This document shows, piece after piece, positions 25,325 through 36,400 of a stretch of 64,000 nt of DNA; the first letter of the stretch is position 1; the number at the start of each line of letters is the position of its first letter. The notes beneath the pieces are model-generated. The model was not told where the DNA came from. It was given only the letters and a program-made list of their open reading frames with translations, and made no database searches. Source of the stretch: Opitutales bacterium (lineage in GTDB: Bacteria > Verrucomicrobiota > Verrucomicrobiia > Opitutales > UBA2995); NCBI GenBank assembly GCA_022824405.1, contig JAJDZZ010000007.1:1-64000 (forward strand), written 5' to 3'. Position numbers and translations under genes: made by a program.

Positions 25325-26200
25325 CTATTCGATGTTGGCGACCTGTTCGCGCAAGCGTTCCAGTTCGTTTTTGAAAGCGATGACCTGGCGGGAAATGCGG
25401 ATGTCGTTGGATTTGCTCCCGATGGTATTGATTTCCCGGTTCATTTCCTGCAGCAAAAAATCTGTGCGGCGGCCCACCGGGCCTTCGAATTCCAAAAATT
25501 GAAAGAGTTGATCGAGGTGGGATTTCAAACGGGTGATTTCCTCGGCGATGTCACTGCGGTCGGCGAACAAGGCGATTTCCTTTAGTACCCGCTCGTCATT
25601 CAGATCGAGGTGGAGGGCTCCCTGACGCAGGCGTTGCAAGAGCAACTCGCGATACCTCGCCACCGTCCCGTCGGCGTACCCCTCGATCGCGGTAATCAAC
25701 TCTCCGAGATCCTCGGCCCGGACTTTCAGGTCAGCGGCCAATTTCAATCCTTCGCTTTCCCGCATCCCCATCATGAAAGCCAAAGCGCGCTGAAAAGCAT
25801 CGAGCAGTGCTCCTTCAACCTCTTCGGGTTCGGGAAGGGATTGGTTTTTTTTGGCGTAAAGGGCTAACTGAAGAAGCAGATCGGGAGAAACGGTAAAAGG
25901 CACCTTGAGCGATTCGGAGAGGGCTCGAAATTCCTCGACCAAATTTGCAATGGAAGCCGCCTCGAAGGCTTCGTCGTCCCTGTCACTGGCCGGTTGGGCT
26001 TGGACGAGGATAACGACCCGCCCGCGTTCCACCCTCTCCTTGAGAGCGGACAGAATTCCGCCTTCCAGCGCCTGCCACTCCCGCGGCATCGTCACAATGG
26101 CATCCAGGTTCTTGCGGTTGACCGAGCGCACTTCCACCGAAATCTGAAAATTTTCATGGATGGCTGAGGCGCGCCCGAATCCGGTCATGGACCGCATCAA
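25325..26200 (-). CDS. yicC: YicC-family endoribonuclease
   Basis: A 291-residue protein with the typical start [11 protein letters not shown], an N-terminal YicC domain ([13 protein letters not shown]), and the C-terminal DUF1732 region ([18 protein letters not shown], then [17 protein letters not shown] and GSKSNDI). Family members are reported as RNases that act on small RNA and mRNA. The start codon overlaps the trpB stop (ATGA), so the two genes are probably co-translated. That pairing has no obvious functional logic. Confidence 0.93.
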   Translation of the reverse strand: MMRSMTGFGRASAIHENFQISVEVRSVNRKNLDAIVTMPREWQALEGGILSALKERVERGRVVILVQAQPASDRDDEAFEAASIANLVEEFRALSESLKVPFTVSPDLLLQLALYAKKNQSLPEPEEVEGALLDAFQRALAFMMGMRESEGLKLAADLKVRAEDLGELITAIEGYADGTVARYRELLLQRLRQGALHLDLNDERVLKEIALFADRSDIAEEITRLKSHLDQLFQFLEFEGPVGRRTDFLLQEMNREINTIGSKSNDIRISRQVIAFKNELERLREQVANIE

Positions 26201-27417
26201 ACCTCACCCTCCCCCAGTAAACGGGCCGCCTCCTGGACGTCCTTGTCACCCCGACCGCTCAAATTGAGAAGGAGGATTTCATCCTTGCCCATTTCGGGAA
26301 CCCTCCTGATGGCATAAGCCACGGCATGGGCCGATTCAAGGGCCGGAATAATGCCTTCAATGGCGCTGCATATCCGGAAGGCCTCGAGCGCCTCCTCGTC
26401 AGTGGCATAGGTGTATTCGATGCGACCGGCGTCGCGGTAGTAGGCATGCTCAGGACCGACCGCGGCGTAATCCAGACCTGCTGAAACCGAATGGGTCAAT
26501 TCGATCTGACCATCCTCATTTTGCAAAATGTAAGTCTTCGTTCCCTGGAGCACGCCCAATTTACCCCCGTGAAATCGTGCTGCGTGGCTACCGGGGACAA
26601 TTCCCCTGCCCCCGGCCTCGACACCCACCATTCGGACCTCCTCATCGCCGAGGAATTCGTAGAATAATCCTATGGCATTGCTACCTCCGCCCACGCAGGC
26701 GCACAGTTCATTGGGAAGACGCCCTTCCCTTTGCAATATTTGGGCCCGAGCCTCTTGGCCGATGACCCGGTGAAAATCGCGCACCATCATGGGATAGGGA
26801 TGAGACCCCAGGGCGGAGCCCAGGATGTAATGTGTATTCCTGACGTTGGTAACCCAGTCGCGCATGGCTTCACTAACGGCCTCCTTGAGCGTTTTTTGCC
26901 CCGCATTCACAGGCCGCACCTCCGCTCCGCTCAAGCGCATGCGGTAAACGTTGAGGGCCTGTCGTTCCATGTCCACGCGGCCCATGTAAATCACGCACTC
27001 CAAGCCGAATTTCGCACAAACTGCGGCGGTGGCAATCCCGTGTTGACCCGCCCCGGTCTCGGCGATAATGCGCATCTTCCCCATGCGCCGGGCCAGCAGG
27101 GCCTGCCCGAGCACATTGTTTATCTTATGAGCTCCGGTGTGTAACAGGTCTTCCCGCTTGAAATAGACCTTGGCGCCGCCCAACTTCTCGGTTAGGCGGC
27201 GGGCATAATACAACTCCGTGGGTCTGCCGGCAAATTCCTTGAGATGCCATTGCAGTTCTTCCCGGTATTGCGGGTCCTGCCTGGCCTGCCGGTAGGTATC
27301 CCCCAACTCTTTCAATGCCGTCATCAGGGTTTCCGGCACGTAGACCCCCCCATAGGAGCCAAAATGACCGGCCGGATCGGGCAAGGCTTCAGGGTTTGTC
27401 GAAGGCTGGGAACTCAT
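26197..27417 (-). CDS. trpB: Tryptophan synthase beta chain
   Basis: A 406-residue PLP enzyme from the ATG at 27417 ([10 protein letters not shown]). An upstream in-frame ATG at 27498 would add 27 unrelated residues. The PLP lysine is Lys98 in HTGAHKINN, the phosphate loop is GGGSNAIG, and ETGAGQHG and the C-terminal [10 protein letters not shown] are present. It condenses indole with serine. It is the TrpB1 type that normally pairs with TrpA, but no trpA or other trp gene is in the window. It is upstream of and overlapping yicC. Confidence 0.95.
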   Translation of the reverse strand: MSSQPSTNPEALPDPAGHFGSYGGVYVPETLMTALKELGDTYRQARQDPQYREELQWHLKEFAGRPTELYYARRLTEKLGGAKVYFKREDLLHTGAHKINNVLGQALLARRMGKMRIIAETGAGQHGIATAAVCAKFGLECVIYMGRVDMERQALNVYRMRLSGAEVRPVNAGQKTLKEAVSEAMRDWVTNVRNTHYILGSALGSHPYPMMVRDFHRVIGQEARAQILQREGRLPNELCACVGGGSNAIGLFYEFLGDEEVRMVGVEAGGRGIVPGSHAARFHGGKLGVLQGTKTYILQNEDGQIELTHSVSAGLDYAAVGPEHAYYRDAGRIEYTYATDEEALEAFRICSAIEGIIPALESAHAVAYAIRRVPEMGKDEILLLNLSGRGDKDVQEAARLLGEGEV

Positions 27418-27511
27418 GTCGGCGTGAAAAGGGTTAGTAAAGGATGGCTGCACGGATCGATCAAGAGCGCTTCGGTCCAACCCCACCAACCCGGCCAATA
27501 CCGGCGGCCCC

Positions 27512-28012
27512 TCATTCCGACCTCAGGAAATTCAACAGGTTTTCAAATTTGGGAAGATTTTTCCGGTCGACCTCAACCAGATCCTCATGGGCCCCCATGA
27601 GCATTTCCTTCTTTTTCTCCTCCGTTAGATTTTCCGATTGCAGATGGACCCCGACCTCCCAGGAAAGTCCCCGATGCGGCGGCGCTTCCAGTAATTGGAC
27701 AATCCGGTGAAGCCCGAGGTTTTTAATGAGGTCGAGGTTGCGGTCGCTCAACCCGGCCAGACAGATGACTCCGTCGGGTTTGTTCCGTTTCAAGTCCAAG
27801 GCTGCCCCGGCCAGTATTCCCAAACAGGTGCTGTCCATGCCGGTGCAATCGGTAAAATCCAATTCAAAGGAATGCCGGTTCTTTGCGATCATCTTCCGGA
27901 AAAAGGTCCTGAGGGGACTGCAGTTCAGAAAATTTGCACGTCCGTAGATGCGTATCCGAATCGGCTCGGAATGGGGGTCTACCAGGAAAACCGGATCGTA
28001 TTCTTCGGCCAT
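27512..28012 (-). CDS. STAS-domain protein (anti-anti-sigma-like)
   Basis: A 166-residue protein with an N-terminal STAS domain (residues about 10-110). The conserved segment [20 protein letters not shown] contains the Ser that is phosphorylated in SpoIIAA-type antagonists (D-S-T-C-L-G). The C-terminal 50 residues are charged and helical. It could be an anti-sigma factor antagonist or part of a partner-switching module, but no anti-sigma kinase is nearby. It lies 12 bp downstream of acnA on the same strand. Confidence 0.8.
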   Translation of the reverse strand: MAEEYDPVFLVDPHSEPIRIRIYGRANFLNCSPLRTFFRKMIAKNRHSFELDFTDCTGMDSTCLGILAGAALDLKRNKPDGVICLAGLSDRNLDLIKNLGLHRIVQLLEAPPHRGLSWEVGVHLQSENLTEEKKKEMLMGAHEDLVEVDRKNLPKFENLLNFLRSE

Positions 28013-28024
28013 GAGGGGGCGAGA

Positions 28025-30751
28025 TTAGGAAGAAGCAACAATACTGCGTAGAACATAAGGCAAAATACCACCATGTCGATAATACTCGACCTCAACTGGG
28101 GTATCTATACGGAGTTTCACTTGGGTTTCAAGCCGGGACCCATCGGCCCTCTGCACGGACATGTTGAGATTCATTCCGGGTTCCAAATCATCGGAGAGTC
28201 CCCTTATGGAAACGACTTCGGATCCATCCAGTCCTAAGGTGTCGGGGTTTTCGCCCTGGAGAAATTCGAGGGGCAGCACCCCCATGCCGATGAGATTACT
28301 GCGGTGAATCCGCTCGAAGCTCGCGGCTACTACGGCCTTGACGCCCAGGAGTCTGGTGCCCTTGGCCGCCCAATCCCGTGAACTGCCCATGCCGTAATCC
28401 TTCCCGGCAAAGACAATGGTGGGGACCCCGCGCCGTTTGTATACCTGGCAGGCATCGTAAATGGGGAACAGTTCCCCTTCCGGCATCAGTTGGGTAAAAC
28501 CGCCTTCTCTACCCCGGGCCATACGGTTCTTTATCCGAACGTTGGCAAAGGTCCCTCGGGTCATAATCCGATCGTTGCCCCTGCGCGATCCGTAGGAATT
28601 GAAATCTTTCGGCTCCACCCCCCGGGACAGGAGAAATTTCCCGGCTGGAGTCTCGGGATGGAAAGCCCCGGCCGGGGAAATGTGATCGGTGGTCACCGAA
28701 TCCCCCAGGATGGCCAGCGGCCGCATCCCCTCCAAATTGAAAATGCGGGAAGGTTTCATGGAAAAATCATCGAAGAAGGGCGGTTCCTGAATATAAGTGC
28801 TCTCGTCCTGCCAGTCGTAGATATCCCCGGTAGAAGTAGTGATGGAATACCACTGCGGTGAAGCCTGCAGAATTTTGGCATATTGCCCGGTGAACATTTC
28901 GGATTTCAGTCCCGAGGCGACGAGTTCCTCTATTTCCCTGTGGGAGGGCCAAATATCCCGAAGGTAAACCGGCGCGCCCTCCGGTGTCCTGCCGATGGGA
29001 TCTTCCTCCAGGTTGATATCCACGGTTCCGGCCAAAGCGTAGGCCACCACGAGGGGCGGGGACATGAGAAAATTCGCTCGAATGGACCCGTGCACACGGG
29101 CCTCGAAGTTGCGGTTCCCCGAAAGCACGCTGGCAACTACCAGATCCCCCTCCCTGATCGCATCTTCGATGGGTTCGGCCAAAGGACCGCTGTTACCGAT
29201 ACAGGTTGTGCAACCATAGCCGACCAGGTTGAATCCAATCCGATCGAGATAGGTCTGCAACCCGGTCTCCCGGAGGTAGTCGGTGACCACCCGCGACCCC
29301 GGGGCCAGACTGGTTTTCACCGTCCCATCCACAGAAAGGCCCCTTTCGACGGCTTTTTTGGCCACCAAACCGGCTGCGATCATCACGTTGGGATTCGAAG
29401 TGTTGGTACAACTCGTAATGGCTGCGATCACAACGCTTCCGTGGCCTATGCGGGAATCGGCCAGGGCGACTCTCCCCTCCCCCGATCGCACTCTGACCGA
29501 CCGGGAGAATTCCTCGCCGCGTTTCCCAAAACCACCCTCCGGCAAAGGCATGGAAAAAAGGGAACGGAACCGATCCTTCAAATCGGGGAGATCGATCCAA
29601 TCCTGGGGACGTTTGGGCCCGGCCACCCCCGGAACCACGTCCGCCAAGTCCAAGGGAAGCGATTTCGTATACTCCACTTCTCCCGCTTGAGGAACGCCAT
29701 ACAATCCCTGGGCCTCAAAATAGGCTTTGACCCGTTGAACCGTCTCTTCGGGGCGCCCCGTCAGGCGCAGGTATTGCAGGGTCTTTTCATCGATGGGGAA
29801 AAACCCCATGGTAGCGCCGTATTCCGGCGCCATGTTCGCAACCGTGCTGCGGTCCGCCACGGTCAGATTTTCGGCGCCCTCACCAAAAAACTCGACAAAT
29901 TTTCCCACGACGTGTTCCCGCCTCAGCATTTGGGTGACGTGCAGAGCCAGATCGGTTGCGGTTACGCCTTCCCGCAGGGATCCCGTGACGTGAACCCCGA
30001 TCACCTCGGGGGTTTGAAAATATACGGGCTGACCCAGCATTCCGGCTTCAGCCTCGATTCCGCCTACCCCCCAACCGACAATTCCCAGCCCGTTGATCAT
30101 CGTGGTATGGGAATCGGTGCCCACCAGGGAGTCGGGATACAATAAGGTATTCCCCTTTACCTGTTTTTCGAAAACTACCCTGGCCAGGTATTCCAGGTTG
30201 ACCTGGTGCACTATTCCCATGCTCGGGGGAACGACCTGAAAGGTATCGAAAGCCTGTTGGCCCCACTTGAGGAACCCATAACGTTCGCGGTTTCGCTCAA
30301 ACTCGATGTCCAGGTTGGCCTTGAAGGCGTCAACCGTTCCACTGCGATCGACCTGGACGGAATGATCCACCACGAGGTCGACCGGGACCAAAGGTTCAAT
30401 ACTCTTGGGATCCTTGCCCAGCCGGTCTACAGCCGAACGCATGGCGGCCAAATCCACCAATAAGGGCACACCGGTGAAGTCCTGCAAGGCAATCCTCGAC
30501 ACCACAAAGGGGATCTCGCCTGGGTCCGGATCCGAAGCCTTCCAATTGGCCAGCCTTCGAACATCCTCCTCCGTTATGGTTTTTCCATCGCAATTGCGAA
30601 GGACGGATTCGAGAACAACCCGGATACTCGCGGGCAACCTTGAAATGGGTCCCACTCCATCGGCCTCCAAGGCGGGCAGGGAATAGTAGACCGTGGACCC
30701 TTTATCGTCCAGCCCTCTCAGGGTTCCGAGGGGATCGGGCAGATCCATCAT
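28025..30751 (-). CDS. acnA: Aconitate hydratase A
   Basis: A 908-residue aconitase of the AcnA/IRP type. The 4Fe-4S cluster ligands are Cys448 (TSCTNTSNP), Cys514 and Cys517 ([11 protein letters not shown]); the spacing of 66 and 3 equals that of E. coli AcnA. The swivel domain appears after residue 680 ([26 protein letters not shown]). It isomerises citrate to isocitrate in the TCA cycle. It lies 51 bp downstream of the peroxiredoxin gene, which may be relevant because the cluster is oxidant-sensitive (inference). Confidence 0.96.
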   Translation of the reverse strand: MMDLPDPLGTLRGLDDKGSTVYYSLPALEADGVGPISRLPASIRVVLESVLRNCDGKTITEEDVRRLANWKASDPDPGEIPFVVSRIALQDFTGVPLLVDLAAMRSAVDRLGKDPKSIEPLVPVDLVVDHSVQVDRSGTVDAFKANLDIEFERNRERYGFLKWGQQAFDTFQVVPPSMGIVHQVNLEYLARVVFEKQVKGNTLLYPDSLVGTDSHTTMINGLGIVGWGVGGIEAEAGMLGQPVYFQTPEVIGVHVTGSLREGVTATDLALHVTQMLRREHVVGKFVEFFGEGAENLTVADRSTVANMAPEYGATMGFFPIDEKTLQYLRLTGRPEETVQRVKAYFEAQGLYGVPQAGEVEYTKSLPLDLADVVPGVAGPKRPQDWIDLPDLKDRFRSLFSMPLPEGGFGKRGEEFSRSVRVRSGEGRVALADSRIGHGSVVIAAITSCTNTSNPNVMIAAGLVAKKAVERGLSVDGTVKTSLAPGSRVVTDYLRETGLQTYLDRIGFNLVGYGCTTCIGNSGPLAEPIEDAIREGDLVVASVLSGNRNFEARVHGSIRANFLMSPPLVVAYALAGTVDINLEEDPIGRTPEGAPVYLRDIWPSHREIEELVASGLKSEMFTGQYAKILQASPQWYSITTSTGDIYDWQDESTYIQEPPFFDDFSMKPSRIFNLEGMRPLAILGDSVTTDHISPAGAFHPETPAGKFLLSRGVEPKDFNSYGSRRGNDRIMTRGTFANVRIKNRMARGREGGFTQLMPEGELFPIYDACQVYKRRGVPTIVFAGKDYGMGSSRDWAAKGTRLLGVKAVVAASFERIHRSNLIGMGVLPLEFLQGENPDTLGLDGSEVVSIRGLSDDLEPGMNLNMSVQRADGSRLETQVKLRIDTPVEVEYYRHGGILPYVLRSIVASS

Positions 30752-30802
30752 GGTTGGAGCAAACCGGCGATTTCCATCATTGGGTTCCCTTCCTCCGGGA
30801 GA

Positions 30803-31273
30803 TCAACTCAGCGCCGCTTTTATGGCGTCAAAATCGGGGATGACGGTCGGGTCATCGCTACTCCAACTGTATTTTACGGTCCCATCGGAAGCGATGACGA
30901 AAGCCGACCGCTTGGCCACGCCCTTCAATCCGATAAGGTCTTCGTATTGCACGTCGTAAGCCGCGCTGACCTCCTTGTTGAAATCACTCAACAGGGGGAA
31001 GTTGAGGTTGTTCTGTCCGGCGAATTCCTCCTGGGTGAAGGGGCTGTCCACACTGATTCCGTAAAGAGAGGCATCCAGGTCATTGTAATCCTGCAGGCTG
31101 TCGCGCACGGAGCACAACTCCTCCTGGCAAACACTGGTAAAGGCCAGGGGGAAGAAAAGGAGTACGGTTTTGCCGCCGCCAAAATTATCACTCAAGGTGA
31201 CATCCTGCAATCCGTCGGCGGTTTTTGTCTGGAGCGTGAAATCGGGAGCTTGGGTTCCTATTGCTAAGGCCAT
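30803..31273 (-). CDS. Peroxiredoxin (AhpC/TSA, AhpE-like)
   Basis: A 156-residue thiol peroxidase from the ATG at 31273 (MALAIGTQAPDFTLQT). The open frame to 31327 adds 18 residues unlike the family. The peroxidatic Cys49 is in PLAFTSVCQEELC, with Cys54 five residues on; no resolving cysteine is seen in the C-terminal half, so a 1-Cys or atypical mechanism is possible. It reduces hydrogen or organic peroxides in the cytoplasm. It is first in a minus-strand run with acnA, the STAS protein, trpB and yicC. Confidence 0.92.
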   Translation of the reverse strand: MALAIGTQAPDFTLQTKTADGLQDVTLSDNFGGGKTVLLFFPLAFTSVCQEELCSVRDSLQDYNDLDASLYGISVDSPFTQEEFAGQNNLNFPLLSDFNKEVSAAYDVQYEDLIGLKGVAKRSAFVIASDGTVKYSWSSDDPTVIPDFDAIKAALS

Positions 31274-31450
31274 AATTAAAAGTGGGTTGAATTTATGTTT
31301 ATAGAACCAAAAAGGATTCCTAACCATGGGGGGATTTTGGGGCTTGGCAATGCTTTAACCCAACCGGGGGTCCAATTTTCCCCCGGCCTGCCCCCGCTCG
31401 GTTTTCTATTGAAACTCCCCCTCCAACCCTAAACCTATAAGCCGTTTCCC

Positions 31451-32629
31451 ATGGATGTCCTAAAGCAGATCAGTCGCGGCGCCGAGGCCATATTGAGCCC
31501 GGAGGAGTTGGCCCGGAAATTGGGCAAAAACCGGCCTCTTCGCGTAAAACTGGGAGCGGACCCGACCAAGCCCGACCTGACCCTGGGGCACGCCGTGGTT
31601 TTACAAAAGCTCAGGCAGTTTCAGGATCTGGGACATACCGCGGTCCTCATAGTGGGAGACTTTACCGCTCTGATCGGGGATCCCTCGGGAAAATCTTCCA
31701 CCCGCCCCGAGCTGAAAAAGGGAGAGGTGGAAGAGAATGCCAAAACTTACATCGAACAGGTCTACCGCATTCTCGATCCGGAAAAAACGGAAATTCGCTA
31801 TAACAGCGAATGGTTGGAAAAGTTGAATTTCGAAGCCATCTTGAAATTGCTGCGCAAGTTGACCGTTGCCCGGATGCTGGAACGCGATGACTTTTCCCAA
31901 CGCTTTAAATCCAACAGCCCCATTTCTCTGGTGGAATTCGTTTATCCCCTGGCCCAGGCCTATGATTCGGTAGTCGTGAAAGCCGATATCGAACTAGGGG
32001 GCAGGGACCAATTATTCAACCTGTTGGTGGGTCGACAATTGCAAAAGGACGCGGGCCAGGAACAACAGGTCGTCATCACCGTGCCCTTGTTGATCGGATT
32101 GGACGGACAACAGAAGATGTCCAAGAGCCTGGGCAATTACATCGCCTTCAACGACACTCCCAGGGATGTTTTCGGAAAAGTGATGTCGATCAGCGACAAT
32201 TTGATGTGGAATTACTGGACCGTCCTGTTCCACAAGTCCGCATCGGAATTGAAGGCGCTGAAAAACGAGCATCCCATGGCGGTTAAAAAGGCATTGGCCC
32301 GCGCTGTTACGGCAAAACTTCACCATGAGGAGGCGGCCGACTACGAATTGCAGCAGTTTGAACAGGTTTTTTCCAAAGGCCGACAACCGGACGATATGAC
32401 AACCCTGTCCTGGAGGACGGTAGCGGAAGACCGCGATTCAATTCCCATGGTGACGGTTTTAGGCAAGTCCGGTTTGTTTCCGAGCAAGAAGGAGGCCCGG
32501 CGCCTGCTCCGGCAGGGAGCCATCCGAGTGGACGGCAGGAAGGTAAAGGACGACCTGGTCCTGGATAGACCGGAAAAAACCCTGGTTGTACAAGCGGGAA
32601 AGCGCTTGTTTTTCAAGATCATCCCCTGA
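31451..32629 (+). CDS. tyrS: Tyrosyl-tRNA synthetase
   Basis: A 392-residue class I synthetase. GADPTKPDLTLGHAVVL (LGHA at 45-48 for HIGH) and KMSKS at 222-226 are clear, and a C-terminal S4-like RNA-binding domain covers about 325-390 (GLFPSKKEARRLLRQGAIRV). The shortened S4-only C-terminus and the LTLGH motif fit the second bacterial TyrRS subgroup (TyrZ-like). It is transcribed away from the peroxiredoxin operon; the 177-bp spacer 31274-31450 should contain both promoters. Confidence 0.95.
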   Translation: MDVLKQISRGAEAILSPEELARKLGKNRPLRVKLGADPTKPDLTLGHAVVLQKLRQFQDLGHTAVLIVGDFTALIGDPSGKSSTRPELKKGEVEENAKTYIEQVYRILDPEKTEIRYNSEWLEKLNFEAILKLLRKLTVARMLERDDFSQRFKSNSPISLVEFVYPLAQAYDSVVVKADIELGGRDQLFNLLVGRQLQKDAGQEQQVVITVPLLIGLDGQQKMSKSLGNYIAFNDTPRDVFGKVMSISDNLMWNYWTVLFHKSASELKALKNEHPMAVKKALARAVTAKLHHEEAADYELQQFEQVFSKGRQPDDMTTLSWRTVAEDRDSIPMVTVLGKSGLFPSKKEARRLLRQGAIRVDGRKVKDDLVLDRPEKTLVVQAGKRLFFKIIP

Positions 32630-32748
32630 CCTCGGCCGAACCGGGAGATCGCCAAATAGGAATGCGGACAAGGGAGTTCGGGGAGGTAGCAAAATCCGGA
32701 ATTATGGAAAAAATCACCCTGGAGAGGCGATTTCGCCCAATACCTGGC

Positions 32749-32773
32749 AATTCAGGGCAAAATTTCCTGAATT
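32749..32773 (+). terminator. Candidate terminator of tyrS
   Basis: AATTCAGG / CCTGAATT with a 9-nt loop, followed by TTTTCGTTTT, 120 bp after the tyrS stop. The stem is AT-rich. The whole spacer 32630-32979 (350 bp) has no gene. Confidence 0.4.
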
Positions 32774-32919
32774 TTTCGTTTTACTTTGGGTCAGACTTTC
32801 CTTTAATTGCTGCTTAGATAAGTAACCACCTCCATTTTATAGACTGTTGATTCTTCAAAATTTCACCCCGATAGATAAAATTTTTTGGTAGCAGGTTAAA
32901 AGGATAAGTTGGGATTGTA

Positions 32920-32947
32920 GAGGGTATGAAGCAAGTTTCATACCCTC
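32920..32947. repeat. 11-bp perfect stem-loop between tyrS and yraN
   Basis: GAGGGTATGAA-GCAAGT-TTCATACCCTC, 32 bp beyond the yraN stop (minus strand). It is too perfect to be chance and is a likely 3' end signal for the smc-yraN transcript, although no U tract follows. A run of eight T at 32966-32975 next to GGCGCCGCC lies between it and the gene. Confidence 0.5.
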
Positions 32948-32979
32948 TGCTCGTTTAAGGCGCCGCCTTTTTTTTACCG

Positions 32980-33375
32980 TTACGACCGAGTGGGAATGTT
33001 GGAGAAGTGGAGTACCTCCCCATTCCCGTCGGAATATCGGTTCACCTCCACCACATCCAATCGATAGGTCCTCGGTCGCCGCTTGAATTGGCGCATATAA
33101 GCCCACATGGCCCGTCTCAAGGCCTTCTTTTTCCGCTTATTCACCGAATAGTAGCCTGGAACCAAGCCCCCAGCCTTCCGGGTTTTCACCTCCACGAAGA
33201 CGAGGACTTCCCCATCGTAGGCAATGAGGTCGATTTCCTCCTTACCCGACCGCCAGTTGCGCTCCAGAATCCTGAACCCTTTTTCCATCTGCAAAAATTC
33301 GGCCGCTTTTTTCTCACCCCATCCGCCTACTGACGGCTCATCCCGCCCTAACCAGTTTCTTATTTTGAGCAGCAT
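32980..33375 (-). CDS. YraN-family (UPF0102) endonuclease-like protein
   Basis: A 131-residue small protein with a restriction-endonuclease-like core. G-W-G-E-K-x-A-A-E-F-L near residues 18-28, then EEIDLIAYDGEVLVFVEVKTR carries the D-x(n)-E-x-K active-site pattern. The biological role is unproven; family members often sit near rnhB or replication and repair genes. It begins 29 bp after the smc stop in the same orientation. Confidence 0.9.
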   Translation of the reverse strand: MLLKIRNWLGRDEPSVGGWGEKKAAEFLQMEKGFRILERNWRSGKEEIDLIAYDGEVLVFVEVKTRKAGGLVPGYYSVNKRKKKALRRAMWAYMRQFKRRPRTYRLDVVEVNRYSDGNGEVLHFSNIPTRS

Positions 33376-33404
33376 GGAACCGGAAAAGCCGAACAGGCCG
33401 CCGC

Positions 33405-36400
33405 TCAGGCGCTGGCTTGAACCACCTTCACCTCTTCCGCAATACCGGTTTTGCGATTGAATTGCATGGACAATATTTTCGACACCCCCTGCTCTTGCAT
33501 GGTCACTCCGTATATGGTGTCGGCGCTGGCGATGGTGCGCTTATTATGGGTTATGATGACAAATTGGGAGTGTTCGGTAAACTGGCGCAACATGTCCACG
33601 AACCGCCCGATGTTGGCTTCATCCAGCGGCGCATCCAATTCATCCAATAAACAGAACGGGCTGGGTTTAACCTTGTAAATGGCGAAGAGAAGGGCCACTG
33701 CGGTCATGGTTTTCTGTCCCCCCGAAAGCAAAGAAATGGATTTAAGCAGGGTCCCCGGCGGTCGAGCCACTATTTCGATTCCCGATTCGAGCGGGTCCTC
33801 CGCATCCTGCAGAATCAAATCCGCCTTGCCCCCCCCGAACAAGGTATGGAAAGTAGAAATGAAATTGTCCCGCACCCGATCGAAGGATTCCTTGAATTGG
33901 GCCATTGATGTCTTATTGATCTCATCGATGGCTCCCAACAATTGATCCTTGGAATGGGTGAGATCTTCACTTTGGATCCGCAAAAAATCGTGGCGCTCTT
34001 TTAAATCGGCGTATTCCTCGATGGCCACAAGGTTGACCGGACCCATGGAGTGAAGCTTCTTTCTGGCCGCATTGACTTCCTTCTCGATGAGATCCCAATC
34101 CGGGTTTTCCATTGTCTCCAAATCTTTCCGGGTCGGCTCGACCAAACGCGGAGGCCGGTCCGGATCGGGCGCCTCAGCCCGGTCTTCCTCCAAATCCAGG
34201 GCCAATTTTTCCACCAGTTTCTGATTGGCCATGAAATACTCGCGCCGCCAATCGACACTTTCCAATTCGAGATCGTATTCCCGCCTGATCTCCTCGGAAA
34301 GATACCGCGCGTGCGATGTCTTCTCGGCCAGGATGACGGCCTCCTGGTTCAGGTTCCCCTCGGTGGATTGCAAATCACGGCGCAACAGGGACAAAGACCC
34401 TTCTCCCTCGGAGATCTCCCGTTCCCGGGAAATCAAGGTCTCGCGAAGTTCTTTCGTAGCCTCCTGGGCCTTCTCCAATTCCTGCTCAAGTCTCGCCGAA
34501 ATTTCCTCTTGCCGGTCGATGGTCTGGGCCAAATCGGCCTTCTGCCCGATCAAGGATGCCTTTTCCTCCTTTCTTTGGAGGCGCTTTGCTTCGAGCTCAA
34601 CGGTCTGCTCCCTGAGGCCCGTCAGATTGCGTTCCAGGTTTTCCAATTGTTGTTTTTTCGCTGTTAAATCAACCTCAACCTTGGACAAATCTCCTTGGAT
34701 CTCCTCTCGTTCTTCTCGCAGGGCCTGCAAATGGTTTTCCAGATCGGTCAGGCTCTCGCGTCTGGACTCCAATTCACCCTCCGCCGCTTTCAAGGTCGTA
34801 ACCCCTTTGTCCAGTTTCGTTTCCAACGCCCTCAGGTTAGCCTCCAACCCGGTCATCCCCCCTTGGACCTGACCCAGACGTTGCAGGGTCTTGGCCAAAC
34901 TGGCTTCCGCCGTGCGCTTTTCCGTTAACAGAGCCACTTCCTCGCGTTCAATGTCCATCAGGCGCGCTTTCAGACTATCGACCTGCTCATTGACTTTTTC
35001 CAAGGAATGGTTCTGGCGCCGGGCTGCCTCGCGCTTCTCCTCTATCCTGACTTCCCGGTCCTTCATCCCCTGCTTCAGTTCATCGATCTGGAAACCTCGC
35101 TCCAGAATACTGTCGGGTTCCCTCTTGCTTTGCCCGCCAAAGTACCAACCCCTGCAATCCAACAGTTCACCTGACAGGGATGCCACCTGAAGAAAGGGAA
35201 AATCCGGTTCCGCTTTCCAGTAGGTTAAAAAGTCTTCCAGCAAGTCGCAGACGTAACAGCCTTCCAAAACCTTTTCCAAGGCCTGAGAGGTTCGGAAATC
35301 ACTCGATTCCACCACTGAAAGGGCCGGTTTCAAAAACTTGGGCAAACCGTTTTTCTCCCACCGCTCGGACGATTCGACCGGAAACTGGAGGCATACTTTG
35401 CCCAATTGACGCTCGGCGAGGCGATCCGCAACCCGTTGGGCCGCCTCGGCCGAGTCGACCAGAATGGCATCCAGCGAAGCGCCGAACAAGGCTTCCACCG
35501 CACGGGTATATTTCCTGGAAACCCCAATGGTTTTGGCCAGCAATCCGAATTCCCCCGCAGGGAGAACGGCATCGAGCCGGCCCTGCAATACTGCCTTGGC
35601 CCCTTCGCTGTAACCTTCGAATTTCCGATTCAGATTATTCAACACCTTCGAGTGGGCCGCCATTCTGGCAAGGTCTCTGTCCAGTTCCTGAATGGAAACC
35701 TGCAATTGTCGAAAGGATTGCAGGTGCTCTTCCGCTTTACCGCTCCGCTCTTCCAATTCCCCCGCCAAAGCCATTTTTTCCGCGACAAATCGGTCCATTC
35801 TCCCGGCCAGTTCCTCCATGAATTTATCCAGCCCGGACTGCTCTTCCTCCAGGCTGAGGCGGTTTTCCCGCAAGCTGGCATGCTTCACTTCATCCGCTTT
35901 CAAGGCCATTTGAAGGCGGTAAACTTCCGTGCGGAATTTTTCGACAACTCCTTCTTGCTGGGCAATCGAACTCCGCTCATTGAGAACCTTGGCTTCGGCG
36001 TGGGCTTGGCGGCTCTGGGCCAGACGAAACGCTTCCGACCGCTTATGAAACTTCTCATCCGAAGTTCCAACCAATTCCAGTTGCAACTCCAAGGCCTCCA
36101 GATCCCCCTGCGAGCGGGTTGAAACCCCTTCCTTGCGCTTCTCAATGTCCTCTACTTCCCGATCGATATGCTCGAGCCGGTTCTGAATATCTTCTATTCG
36201 GGTTCGGGCAAATCGCGCCTGCCCATCCGCATGTTCCTTCCCGGATCGGAGATCGAATATATTCTGCTGGGCCTCCCCCACCCCGGCATAGAGCTCGGTT
36301 CTCATTACCCGTTGCTTTTCCAAATGGGTTTCCCGGTCCTCTACGCGTTGGCGCAAGTCTTCCACCTCTTGCCTCAATTGGGCCGACCGCTGGCCCGCTT

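Noticed and set aside
28883-30145. A 420-codon open frame on the plus strand
   Set aside because: It is the antisense shadow of acnA, with no family features; the minus-strand frame has cluster cysteines and full-length aconitase motifs.
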